Shown here piece after piece: positions 7,662 to 16,397 of a stretch of DNA of 64,000 nucleotides. Position 1 is the stretch's first letter, and each line of letters begins with the position of its first letter. The stretch is taken from the NCBI RefSeq assembly GCF_900591205.1, contig NZ_UUPU01000031.1, positions 1 through 64,000 on the forward strand. The letters are read 5' to 3'. Both the position numbers and the translations under genes were made by a program. Origin of the DNA: Pseudomonas viridiflava (lineage in GTDB: Bacteria > Pseudomonadota > Gammaproteobacteria > Pseudomonadales > Pseudomonadaceae). The notes beneath the pieces are model-generated. The model was given only the letters and a program-made list of their open reading frames with translations, was not told the DNA's origin and did no database searches.

Positions 7662-10600
7662 ATGCCGCAGTTCTTTATTGATCGCCCGATCTTCGCCTGG
7701 GTGGTGGCCCTGTTTATTCTGCTGGCCGGTGCGCTCGCCATTCCGCAATTGCCGGTGGCTCAGTACCCCAACGTTGCGCCGCCGAAGGTCGAAATCTACG
7801 CGGTGTACCCCGGTGCCTCGGCCCAGACCCTGGATGAAAGCGTGGTGAGCCTGATCGAGCAGGAACTCAACGGTGCCGATCATCTGCTGTATTTCGAATC
7901 CCAGAGCAGCCTGGGCTCGGCTACCATCACCGCCACCTTCCAGCCGGGCACCGACCCGGAAATGGCTCAGGTCGATGTGCAAAACCGTCTTAAAGCGGTG
8001 GAGCCACGCTTGCCGCAAGCGGTGACCCAGCAAGGCTTGCAGGTGGAGAAAGTCTCCGCCGGCTTCCTGCTGCTGGTGACCCTCACCTCCAGCGACGGCA
8101 AGCTTGACGACGTGGCGCTCAGCGATTACCTGGCGCGTAACGTGATGAACGAGCTCAAGCGCCTGGATGGGGTGGGCAAGGCCCAGCTGTACGGCGCCGA
8201 ACGCGCCATGCGCATTTGGATCGACCCGCAGAAACTGATTGGCTTCAACCTCACGCCAGCCGACGTCAACGCCGCGATCAGCGCGCAGAACGACCAGGTT
8301 TCAGCGGGCAGCATCGGTGATTTACCGGGCAGCAAAACCCAGGAAATTACTGCGGCGATCCTGGTAAAAGGCCAACTGTCGACGCCTGCGGAATTCGCCG
8401 ACATTGTGCTCAAGGCTAACCCGGACGGCTCCACCGTGCGCATCGGCGATGTGGCGCGAGTGGAAATCGGCAGCCAGGAATACCAGTTTTCCACGCGTCT
8501 GAACGGCAAGCCGTCCACCGCCGTCAGTGTGCAACTGGCACCGGGCGCCAATGCGCTGAACACCGCCAACCAGGTGCGGGCGAAGATGGATGAGCTGTCG
8601 CGCTACTTCCCGGCCAACGTGGAATACAAGATTCCGTACGACACCTCACCGTTCGTCAAAGTCTCGATTACCAAGGTGGTCTACACCTTGCTGGAGGCCA
8701 TGGCACTGGTGTTCGCAGTGATGTTTTTGTTCCTGCAGAACGTGCGCTACACCCTGATCCCGACCCTGGTGGTGCCGATTGCGCTGATGGGCACCTTCGC
8801 AACCATGCTGTTGTTGGGGTTCTCGATCAACGTGCTGACCATGTTTGGCATGGTGCTGGCGATCGGCATCCTGGTGGACGATGCGATTGTGGTGGTGGAG
8901 AACGTCGAGCGCATCATGGTCAGCGAGGGTCTGTCGCCCAAGGAAGCCACGCGCAAGGCCATGGGCCAGATCACCGGGGCCATCGTCGGTATCACCCTGG
9001 TGCTGGTGGCGGTGTTTCTGCCGATGGCATTCATGCCGGGTTCGGTGGGGGTGATCTACCAGCAGTTTTCGCTGTCGATGGCCACCTCGATCCTGTTCTC
9101 GGCATTCCTCGCCCTGACACTGACCCCGGCGTTGTGCGCTACTTTGCTCAAGCCGATTGCCAAGGACGAGCACCATGCCAAGGGCGGTTTTTTCGGCTGG
9201 TTCAACCGGCGTTTTGAACGCCTGACCGACCGCTATGAAGGCTGGGTGGCCTATGCCCTCAAGCGCAGCGGCCGTTACCTGCTGATCTATCTGGTGTTGC
9301 TGGTGGGCCTGGGGCTGATGTTCAGCCGCCTGCCCTCCTCGTTCCTGCCGGTGGAAGACCAGGGTTACACCATCACCGATATCCAACTGCCGCCGGGGGC
9401 GAGCAAGAACCGCACGGTGCAGGTGGCCGAGCAGATCGAAGCGCATAACGCCGGGGAGCCGGGGGTGGGCGACACCACCATGATCATGGGCTTCAGCTTC
9501 TCCGCCTCGGGGCAGAACGCGGCGCTGGCCTTTACCACGCTCAAGGACTGGTCAGCGCGCAGCAGTAACGATTCGGCCTCGGCCATTGCCGACCGCGCCA
9601 ACGCGGCGTTCAGCGAGCTTAAGGATGCAATTGCCTACGCGGTGTTGCCGCCGCCGGTGGATGGCCTTGGCACCTCCAGTGGTTTCGAGTTCCGCTTGCA
9701 GGACCGTGGTGGCGTCGGCCATGCCGCGCTGATGGCCGCCCGCTCCGAGTTGCTGGGCGCTGCCGAGAAAAGCCCGATCCTGGCCAACGTGCGCGAAAGC
9801 GCCCTGGCCGAGGCGCCGCAAGTACAGCTTGAGGTGGATCGCAAACAAGCCAACGCCCTCGGTGTTTCCTTTGCGGATGTGGGTAATGTGCTGTCCTCGG
9901 CCATCGGTTCGGCCTACATCAATGACTTCCCCAACCAGGGCCGCATGCAGCGCGTGGTGGTGCAGGCCGAAGGCGACCAGCGCAGCCAGGTGGCGGACTT
10001 GATGAAGATCAACGTGCGCAACAACGCCGGCAAGATGGTGCCGCTGTCGGCGTTTGTCGAAGCCAAGTGGACCCAGGGCCCGGCGCAACTGACCCGTTAC
10101 AACGGCTACCCCGCCATCGCCATCAGCGGCGAAGCGGCGCCGGGGCACAGCACTGGTGAGGCCATGGCCGAAATTCAGCGCTTGGTCAGCCAACTGCCGG
10201 CGGGCCTCGGCCAGGAATGGACCGGGTTGTCATTGCAGGAACGCTTGTCCGGATCCCAGGCGCCGCTGCTGTTGGGCCTGTCGCTGTTGATCGTGTTCCT
10301 GTGCCTGGCGGCGCTGTATGAAAGCTGGTCGATTCCGACCTCGGTGTTGCTGGTGGTGCCGCTGGGGGTGCTCGGCGCAGTGCTGGCGGTGACCTTGCGC
10401 GGCATGCCCAACGATGTGTTTTTCAAGGTCGGCCTGATCACCATCATCGGCCTCTCGGCGAAAAATGCGATTTTGATCATCGAGTTTGCCAAGGACCTGT
10501 ATGACCAGGGCGAGGATTTGCTCGACGCCACCCTGAAGGCCGCTCGGCTCAGGTTGCGGCCGATCATCATGACCTCCCTGGCGTTTATCCTGGGTGTGGT

Positions 10601-10751
10601 GCCCTTGGCGATTGCCACGGGTGCCAGCTCGGCCAGCCAGCAGGCGATTGGTACGGGGGTAATCGGCGGGATGATCACCGCCACACTGGCCGTGGTGTTT
10701 GTACCGGTGTTCTTTGTGGTGGTCATGAAGCTGGTGCGCAAGCGTCCATAA
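7662..10751 (+). CDS. HAE1-family RND multidrug efflux pump
   Basis: A 1029-residue inner-membrane proton-driven transporter of the AcrB/MexB type. It starts with MPQFFIDRPIFAWVVA and has two groups of membrane segments, each following a large periplasmic loop. The proton-relay residues are present: D406/D407 in TM4 (ILVDDAIVVVENVE) and K934 in TM10 (GLSAKNAILIIEFA). Length is normal for the family. No outer-membrane channel gene follows, so it probably borrows one (OprM/TolC-like) encoded elsewhere, as MexVW- or MexMN-type systems do. The divergent two-component system is the likely regulator. Confidence 0.94.
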   Translation: MPQFFIDRPIFAWVVALFILLAGALAIPQLPVAQYPNVAPPKVEIYAVYPGASAQTLDESVVSLIEQELNGADHLLYFESQSSLGSATITATFQPGTDPEMAQVDVQNRLKAVEPRLPQAVTQQGLQVEKVSAGFLLLVTLTSSDGKLDDVALSDYLARNVMNELKRLDGVGKAQLYGAERAMRIWIDPQKLIGFNLTPADVNAAISAQNDQVSAGSIGDLPGSKTQEITAAILVKGQLSTPAEFADIVLKANPDGSTVRIGDVARVEIGSQEYQFSTRLNGKPSTAVSVQLAPGANALNTANQVRAKMDELSRYFPANVEYKIPYDTSPFVKVSITKVVYTLLEAMALVFAVMFLFLQNVRYTLIPTLVVPIALMGTFATMLLLGFSINVLTMFGMVLAIGILVDDAIVVVENVERIMVSEGLSPKEATRKAMGQITGAIVGITLVLVAVFLPMAFMPGSVGVIYQQFSLSMATSILFSAFLALTLTPALCATLLKPIAKDEHHAKGGFFGWFNRRFERLTDRYEGWVAYALKRSGRYLLIYLVLLVGLGLMFSRLPSSFLPVEDQGYTITDIQLPPGASKNRTVQVAEQIEAHNAGEPGVGDTTMIMGFSFSASGQNAALAFTTLKDWSARSSNDSASAIADRANAAFSELKDAIAYAVLPPPVDGLGTSSGFEFRLQDRGGVGHAALMAARSELLGAAEKSPILANVRESALAEAPQVQLEVDRKQANALGVSFADVGNVLSSAIGSAYINDFPNQGRMQRVVVQAEGDQRSQVADLMKINVRNNAGKMVPLSAFVEAKWTQGPAQLTRYNGYPAIAISGEAAPGHSTGEAMAEIQRLVSQLPAGLGQEWTGLSLQERLSGSQAPLLLGLSLLIVFLCLAALYESWSIPTSVLLVVPLGVLGAVLAVTLRGMPNDVFFKVGLITIIGLSAKNAILIIEFAKDLYDQGEDLLDATLKAARLRLRPIIMTSLAFILGVVPLAIATGASSASQQAIGTGVIGGMITATLAVVFVPVFFVVVMKLVRKRP

Positions 10752-10803
10752 CCCTGCCGAAAATGCGCTATGGTGCTCGCAATGTCCCTCGTTGTGAGCA
10801 CCT

Positions 10804-11445
10804 ATGGCCTTCCTCGCCCGCACCCACCCTCGCCTCTCTTCTGCCGCCGTATTGGGCCTTGCCGTCGGCATCCTGGCGCCGGCCGATACGCTCATCGGCA
10901 AAATTCTCATCGGTTGGAACGCCGGGGTCTGGACCTACCTGGTGCTGATGCTGTGGCTGGCCAGCCACGCCCGTGCGGACGACGTAAAGCGCATCGCCGA
11001 AATCGAAGATGAAAACGCCGGGCTGGTGTTGTTCATGGTGTGCATCGCCGCGATTGCCAGCCTGGCCACCATCACCCTGAACCTGGTGGGCAGCAAAGAC
11101 CTGGACGGCACGGCGCGCCTGCTGCATTACGGTTTTACCGCGCTGACGGTGATTGGCTCATGGTTGCTGATCGGGGTGATTTTCAGCGTGCATTACGCCC
11201 GTCTGTTCTACACCTGGGAGGGCTATGAACCCGCCCTGCGCTTTGCTGAAGGGTTGCGCACCCCCAATTACTGGGACTTTCTGTACTTCTCATTCACCAT
11301 CGGCGTGGCCGTGCAAACCGCCGATGTAGGCGTTGCGACGCGCAGTTTGCGCAAAGTAGTGCTTGGGCAGTCGTTGATCGGTTTTCTGTTCAATACGGCG
11401 ATTCTGGGTTTCTCGATCAATATTGCGGCAGGGTTATTCAGCTAG
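10804..11445 (+). CDS. DUF1345 membrane protein
   Basis: A 213-residue integral membrane protein with four to five predicted segments. It carries the DUF1345 hallmarks: an acidic cytoplasmic loop [15 protein letters not shown], then a HYARLFYTW motif and a [24 protein letters not shown] block shared by the family. No function is established. It starts 52 bp after the pump gene on the same strand and could be cotranscribed with it. The region between it and the convergent autotransporter is only 66 bp. Confidence 0.88.
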   Translation: MAFLARTHPRLSSAAVLGLAVGILAPADTLIGKILIGWNAGVWTYLVLMLWLASHARADDVKRIAEIEDENAGLVLFMVCIAAIASLATITLNLVGSKDLDGTARLLHYGFTALTVIGSWLLIGVIFSVHYARLFYTWEGYEPALRFAEGLRTPNYWDFLYFSFTIGVAVQTADVGVATRSLRKVVLGQSLIGFLFNTAILGFSINIAAGLFS

Positions 11446-11465
11446 AGGCAGGCCCGTCTGAAAGG

Positions 11466-11490
11466 CAAAAAAGGGAAGCCGAAGCTTCCC
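11466..11490 (-). terminator. Intrinsic terminator after the autotransporter gene
   Basis: A 7-bp GC-rich stem with a 4-base loop (gggaagc-ttcg-gcttccc read on the minus strand), followed by a T-run at 11466-11472. It lies 22 bp past the autotransporter stop codon. The plus-strand side has only 'gttttc', so it should act mainly on the minus strand. Confidence 0.85.
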
Positions 11491-11511
11491 GTTTTCACCC
11501 GCGAGGGCGTA

Positions 11512-13785
11512 TCAGAAGGTGTAACGCAGACCGACGGTCCCGCCCCACGGCATATCAATTTTCTTGCCTTGGCTGGTCTCAAGCTCGGCATGCAGCTTGA
11601 GGTTTTCCGACAGCGAAACAGCCACACCACCCGCTACTTCATAACGCGAGCCCGACAGGTCGTTGTTAAACGCCTGATTGTTGATAAACGTTTTATTGTT
11701 ATTGTTGAACTCATGGGCCGCTGCAGTCCGCAGGTACGGTTGCAGGATGGTGCCGCTGTCGAGTTGGATATTCTTACCCACCGTCACACCGACCTTGCCA
11801 ACCACAGACTTGGTGCGGTCACTCTTGGCCTTCAAGCCGTTGTCCATGGTGTAGTTCGAGCCGCCAATAGCGGCAGTAGCCACTTGTGCGTAAGGCTCGA
11901 CAAAGAAGTCATCGTCCAGCTTGATATGCCTGCCGACTTCCACCGAAGCACTCACTGCATCCTGGGTGTACTTGCCTTTGGCACGCTTGCCATCGCTCAT
12001 GTTGACCTGGCTTTGGCTGTTCAGTTTGTTGACCTTACCCACGACGTCCATATACAGCCCGCTCTCGGCATCCAGGTACGTTGCATAGACCCCTGCATGG
12101 ACGCTGTTGACCATAGCGCTGCTGCCGCGGCTCAGGCCCAGGTCGGACTTGCTGTAACCGCCCATTACACCCACCATCCACTGCCCATCACCCGCTTCAA
12201 TCGGAGTATCGACACCGATGGCGAGGCCGGTCTGGTTCTGTTTATAACCCGCGCCATTGCCGCTGGCCGCCACGTCATACTTGTTACCGTAGGAGCGCAC
12301 CCAGAAGCCTTGGCTCTTGCCCTCGCCGAAGCGCAACTCGCCCATGCGCGTACGCAGAATGCTCGCCTCGCCCTGCAATACGCTCGGCGCGGCGTTAGCC
12401 AACGCCAGCACGGCCATGGCGCTGGTACTGGTGCCGCGTTTTTCGGTGTCCAAGTACCAATCGGTGCCTTCCTGTTTGAGCCCATAAGCGAAGGCACCGA
12501 CATCAACGGTTTCGCCTACCAGGCCGAATTGCGCACCACCGCTTTCAGTGTGAACCACTTTGACCGGATCTCCGGTGGCCAACTCCGAGCCACTGGCGGC
12601 GATCAACAGCTCATGATGGCCTTCGGCGTTGCCATTGACATTCAACAAGTCGGTCTCGCCAGTGTTGAAGTTGGTGTGCATGGCGAAGGTGCCGTTGCCG
12701 GTCAAGCTGTTGGTGTTCAGTTGAAGGTACTGGGTCGGGCTGCCGAACACGACCGAACCGCCACCCATTTTCAGGGCGTCGACTGCGCCGTTATTCACCA
12801 GCACCCACTGGGCACCACTGTTGACGTCAAGTTGCGCGACATTCTTCAATTCGCCGGTGAGCGAGGCACTATTGTTGAGTTGCACTTTGGCATTGCTGCC
12901 GGCTTCAACCACGATATCGCCAACCAGCAAGCTGTTGTCGACATTCATGTTGGCCGTGGAGTTGTTCCGCACATCCAGCAGGATGCCGTTACCGGCGGTG
13001 AGCAATGATCGGTTGAGTATCTGGATGTCACCATTGACACCAACACCATTACGGTCGGATACCAGAATGGCCGAACCACTCTGCCCCTGGATGCTGGAAT
13101 TGTTGAGAACCAGGCTGTTGCCGTTCACTCGCGTGGCCGCGGCGTCGAAATCCATCACTACGCCGTTAAGAGCACCCACAATTTGGGTGTTGTTGGACGC
13201 CCGCAGTTGCGCGTTTTGCAGCAGCACGCCGATGCCGGTAGGCCGCGTCGCCTGAACCGTGGTGTTATTGAAGTCCAATACGCTGAAGGCACTGGCCCGT
13301 ACGCCATGAGTGGCACCGGTTATCTGACTATTGGTCACCGTGGCGGTCGATCCCACGGTGCCTCCCATTGCACGTAAAACCGCCAGACCGGCGCTGGTAT
13401 CACTGCTGACTTGGCTGTTGTTCATCGTCAACGTACTGCGCACAAGCGCAATCCCAAACGACGCCCCCGTACCTGTAACCCGCGATCCATTGATCGAAAC
13501 GGTTGAGTTGGTGGCGCTGATGGCCAAGGTCCGGCTGTTCGGCTGGAGTACCAGGTTTGCCGTCGTTGCCGAAATCTGATTGGTTATCGCGCCTTGAATG
13601 GTCAGGCCCGAGCCAGGTTGCAACATATAATCGTCCAACGTGGCATTTGGAAGCGCCACCTCATTGGGCTGTGTAACTATGACTCGCGCTTCGACAATCG
13701 GAGCCATCAGGACCAGTAAGGTGACGGCGTTGATCTTCAAGGCCGTACTCAAGGGCGAGAGTTTAAAGTTGAAATGAGCTGACAT
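11512..13785 (-). CDS. Classical (type Va) autotransporter
   Basis: A 757-residue outer-membrane protein. A signal peptide (about residues 1-30) ends near PIVEARV. The passenger (about 31-470) is rich in Asn, Thr, Ser and Val with repeated short strands such as LTMNNSQVSS and LVLNNSSIQG, consistent with a pertactin-like beta-helix. The C-terminal barrel (about 480-757) starts at GEGKSQGFWVRSYGNKYD, contains VGVMGGYSKSDL, and ends in the terminal aromatic signature GLRYTF. The start at 13785 has AGAGG nearby. No protease motif was noticed in the passenger, so adhesion or biofilm function is likely but unproven. Confidence 0.92.
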   Translation of the reverse strand: MSAHFNFKLSPLSTALKINAVTLLVLMAPIVEARVIVTQPNEVALPNATLDDYMLQPGSGLTIQGAITNQISATTANLVLQPNSRTLAISATNSTVSINGSRVTGTGASFGIALVRSTLTMNNSQVSSDTSAGLAVLRAMGGTVGSTATVTNSQITGATHGVRASAFSVLDFNNTTVQATRPTGIGVLLQNAQLRASNNTQIVGALNGVVMDFDAAATRVNGNSLVLNNSSIQGQSGSAILVSDRNGVGVNGDIQILNRSLLTAGNGILLDVRNNSTANMNVDNSLLVGDIVVEAGSNAKVQLNNSASLTGELKNVAQLDVNSGAQWVLVNNGAVDALKMGGGSVVFGSPTQYLQLNTNSLTGNGTFAMHTNFNTGETDLLNVNGNAEGHHELLIAASGSELATGDPVKVVHTESGGAQFGLVGETVDVGAFAYGLKQEGTDWYLDTEKRGTSTSAMAVLALANAAPSVLQGEASILRTRMGELRFGEGKSQGFWVRSYGNKYDVAASGNGAGYKQNQTGLAIGVDTPIEAGDGQWMVGVMGGYSKSDLGLSRGSSAMVNSVHAGVYATYLDAESGLYMDVVGKVNKLNSQSQVNMSDGKRAKGKYTQDAVSASVEVGRHIKLDDDFFVEPYAQVATAAIGGSNYTMDNGLKAKSDRTKSVVGKVGVTVGKNIQLDSGTILQPYLRTAAAHEFNNNNKTFINNQAFNNDLSGSRYEVAGGVAVSLSENLKLHAELETSQGKKIDMPWGGTVGLRYTF

Positions 13786-14000
13786 TATAAAAGGACCTCT
13801 GAGTTGGCGTTCCTTAATGGCAAAAGTTGACCGGCACCAGTACCTATGGAACGCAGCCAATCGAGCGGTAGCCAATCTATCCAGAAACCCTCACCTATTC
13901 TGTAGGACCTTTCCCAACATGATGACAGGCGAAACATACACAGTACCTAACCCTCGTTTAGCAATAGCTTTTTGCGTCTTACACGTTATTGTCCGGCTCG

Positions 14001-14044
14001 CAAAAGAAAGCCCGCCAAAGAGAAAGTAATGTTCTCTTTGGCGG
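14001..14044 (-). terminator. Intrinsic terminator after the 713-aa gene
   Basis: A 13-bp stem (ccgccaaagagaa / ttctctttggcgg at 14012-14024 and 14032-14044) with a 7-base loop. On the minus strand it is followed by the T-rich 'gctttcttttg'. It lies 15 bp past the stop of the 713-aa gene and separates it from the autotransporter. Confidence 0.88.
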
Positions 14045-14058
14045 CCGATCAAGCTTAT

Positions 14059-16200
14059 TTAAGGCACCGGATTAAGCGTACCGTCGCAATAGTAGTAACC
14101 ACCGGTGCCCACCCTTACAGCGCGAGCCGCAACCACCGATTCGTCAGAGCGGGTAATGCCCTCGGGGACTAAGTTAGCGGAGTAGGAAACCCTTAACGAG
14201 CCGACACTGCGAAAGCTCGTGTTAGGCTGAATAAGTTTCATGACGTCCAGGAAGTTTGGGAAGTCCACGTCGACGCCATTGCGGAATGCAATCGCATCAA
14301 ACGGTAGGGTTTGTTGGCTGGCGATCGCGTTTGGAACCGGGACGTTACCGGCGTTATCGCTACAGCCCTGGACAGTGACTGTGATGCGATCTCCTGCCAC
14401 AAAAAACGCCGATGGCGGCACATGGACAGTGATCATGCCAGGCGGTGTTCTTGGGAGGAAACTGTCGCAGTTCACTGCACCTTGACTGGTTGCAGTGACG
14501 CCCGCCCGCCTTAGGAAATTCGGAGCAGCGAGGAACTTGAAGTTGGACTGAACATCGACATTGGTTGGCGGTGACCACAGTATGTTCGTACTGCCCACTG
14601 CACTAACGGTATAAGCGAGGGTCTTGGTGCCATTGCCCTCGGCCTGGATCGTTGGCCATAGGATGTCGATGGTAACAACCTGACCTGGAACACCGCCCGA
14701 CACCGTCTGTGTGCCCACGGGTCTTCCTGCGTAATACAGCGTGATAATAAAATCACGCACTCCCGGCAATGGCGGCAGGCTCCACAGGGTAACGCGCGCC
14801 TCGGCGTTCTGATTCGCATGCAGGCGTGTCAGTTGGTCTGGAATAGGCCCGAAGGTGCCATCGGCGTTACGCCCGAAAGCGTGAGGCGCGAGCAGGTTTC
14901 GGTTGATCAAGCCAGGCAGATCATCTGGATCGAGATCAGGCCCGGCTGGGAAAAACAAATCAAGACCGGTGGTGCTTGTGGGAGCCGGAGCCGGCGGGAC
15001 CGGGAACGTACTGGTGCCCCGCTGGACGACGTACGAAACCTGCAGCGGAATGATGCCTTGCGACACATCATAAACCCCGAGCAATTCGGTAAGGGAAACC
15101 GGAATCGGGAACGGGAAAGTACCGTTGCCCAGCGAGACAGGCCCCACGTTGCGTGAGATGCCGTTGGCCGTAATGGTCAGAAGATAAGCATCACCGTTGT
15201 TGCCACGCACAAAGTTTGTGTATGGAGGAATACGTACAACCATACCGTTATCCAGCGCGGTATCGTTACGGTCAATCAGATTGTCACCGGGCACCGCACG
15301 GTCGATAGTCGGTGGCAGCAAATTAGTTGCATCAGGCAAGTTGCTGATGGTAACTGGCAGTGAGGTCGCTGAAGGCCGCGACGGGTTACCTGCTGCATCA
15401 AACATTTCAACGTAAAGGCTGAACGGCCCTCCACCTGGGGGAAGTAACGGCTCAAGAACAGCCCAGGATAAAGGAAAGCTCAAGTCGGCAGGCAATACCC
15501 ACTTTTCAGGTGGATCCAGAGGGTTTGCCGGGTCAGGAGGCGTCAGTTGAAGAGGCACGCGGGAGCCATTGACATACGCCAGAATCCAGTCACCCGGAGC
15601 CTTTCCGTACCCGACGTAGTCAGGAATCGTAAACGTCGCAATCCCTCCATGGCTGTCGAAATAATCCTTACCTGCGGTAGCCGGCATATCGGCCGGACGC
15701 ACGGGCGCAGGAATAGCCCCACGATACCCGGTATAAGGTGCGGTCCGGTCAATCACGAGTGGCTGAGCAATCGAGGTAGACGTGTTGAATGTGCTCGCAT
15801 TCATTACCGCATACCTCACCCAGTAAATACCTTCCGGGCGCAGGCCAAGTGGAATATTGATGGGAAATGTTTGCCCCGGAGCAGTCGCAACAACCTGAGC
15901 AGTTGCAAAGGACCCCTTTGGCAGATCCGCCGTTTCAATAAAAATGTTCGGGCTGTTTGATAGATACGCGTAAACGATGTCAGGAGCGGCAGGGTCCGTG
16001 CTCATATCCTCCCAAGGCCCGACGTTGAAGTTCAAGGTTGCGCTGACGGCTTCCGACACGTAAATCAAACCGGGGTAGAGAACGGGATCGACCTCTCCCT
16101 GTAACACACCATCAGGCAACGCATCTTCATCAGCAAGTATCGCCAATGCCGCACGCACTTGTGGAAGCGTCCTATAAAACTCGATTGTTGTATCGTCCAT
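14059..16200 (-). CDS. Unrecognised 713-aa protein with Ig-like repeats
   Basis: I do not recognise a characterised family. The 713-residue protein has no evident signal peptide or membrane segment. It is beta-rich, full of proline and asparagine, and contains at least three related segments: GIATFTIPDYVGYG..GDWILAYVNG, GMVVRIPPYTNF..GDAYLLTITANG and EARVTLWSLPPLPG..FIITLYYAG. Each looks like an Ig-like strand pair ending in a turn. 'DRTAPYTGYRG' resembles linkers of bacterial Ig-like repeat proteins. The C-terminus has a YYYCDGTLNP motif. It shares this three-segment layout with the gene 197 bp upstream, so the two are paralogues. GGAGA precedes the ATG at 16200. Function unknown. Confidence 0.75.
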   Translation of the reverse strand: MDDTTIEFYRTLPQVRAALAILADEDALPDGVLQGEVDPVLYPGLIYVSEAVSATLNFNVGPWEDMSTDPAAPDIVYAYLSNSPNIFIETADLPKGSFATAQVVATAPGQTFPINIPLGLRPEGIYWVRYAVMNASTFNTSTSIAQPLVIDRTAPYTGYRGAIPAPVRPADMPATAGKDYFDSHGGIATFTIPDYVGYGKAPGDWILAYVNGSRVPLQLTPPDPANPLDPPEKWVLPADLSFPLSWAVLEPLLPPGGGPFSLYVEMFDAAGNPSRPSATSLPVTISNLPDATNLLPPTIDRAVPGDNLIDRNDTALDNGMVVRIPPYTNFVRGNNGDAYLLTITANGISRNVGPVSLGNGTFPFPIPVSLTELLGVYDVSQGIIPLQVSYVVQRGTSTFPVPPAPAPTSTTGLDLFFPAGPDLDPDDLPGLINRNLLAPHAFGRNADGTFGPIPDQLTRLHANQNAEARVTLWSLPPLPGVRDFIITLYYAGRPVGTQTVSGGVPGQVVTIDILWPTIQAEGNGTKTLAYTVSAVGSTNILWSPPTNVDVQSNFKFLAAPNFLRRAGVTATSQGAVNCDSFLPRTPPGMITVHVPPSAFFVAGDRITVTVQGCSDNAGNVPVPNAIASQQTLPFDAIAFRNGVDVDFPNFLDVMKLIQPNTSFRSVGSLRVSYSANLVPEGITRSDESVVAARAVRVGTGGYYYCDGTLNPVP

Positions 16201-16397
16201 TATGGTTCTCCAGGTAGTTAAACTTTTAAGTTTCGTTATACCTACTTCACCGTCGCCGAATAGTTGCTGGTTATTAACTTCTCAACCGCTTAGATCGACG
16301 GAAATTTTTCAAGCCTCTGCCTTCGCGGGTTCACGGAGAGCCCGTTGGTTTTTAACGCGTGATTGTCCGGCTGCCGCTTATATCAATCGCTGAATCG

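Noticed and set aside
6498..8033. 511-codon minus-strand frame across the efflux adaptor and pump start
   Set aside because: Antisense shadow spanning two real genes and the gap between them.
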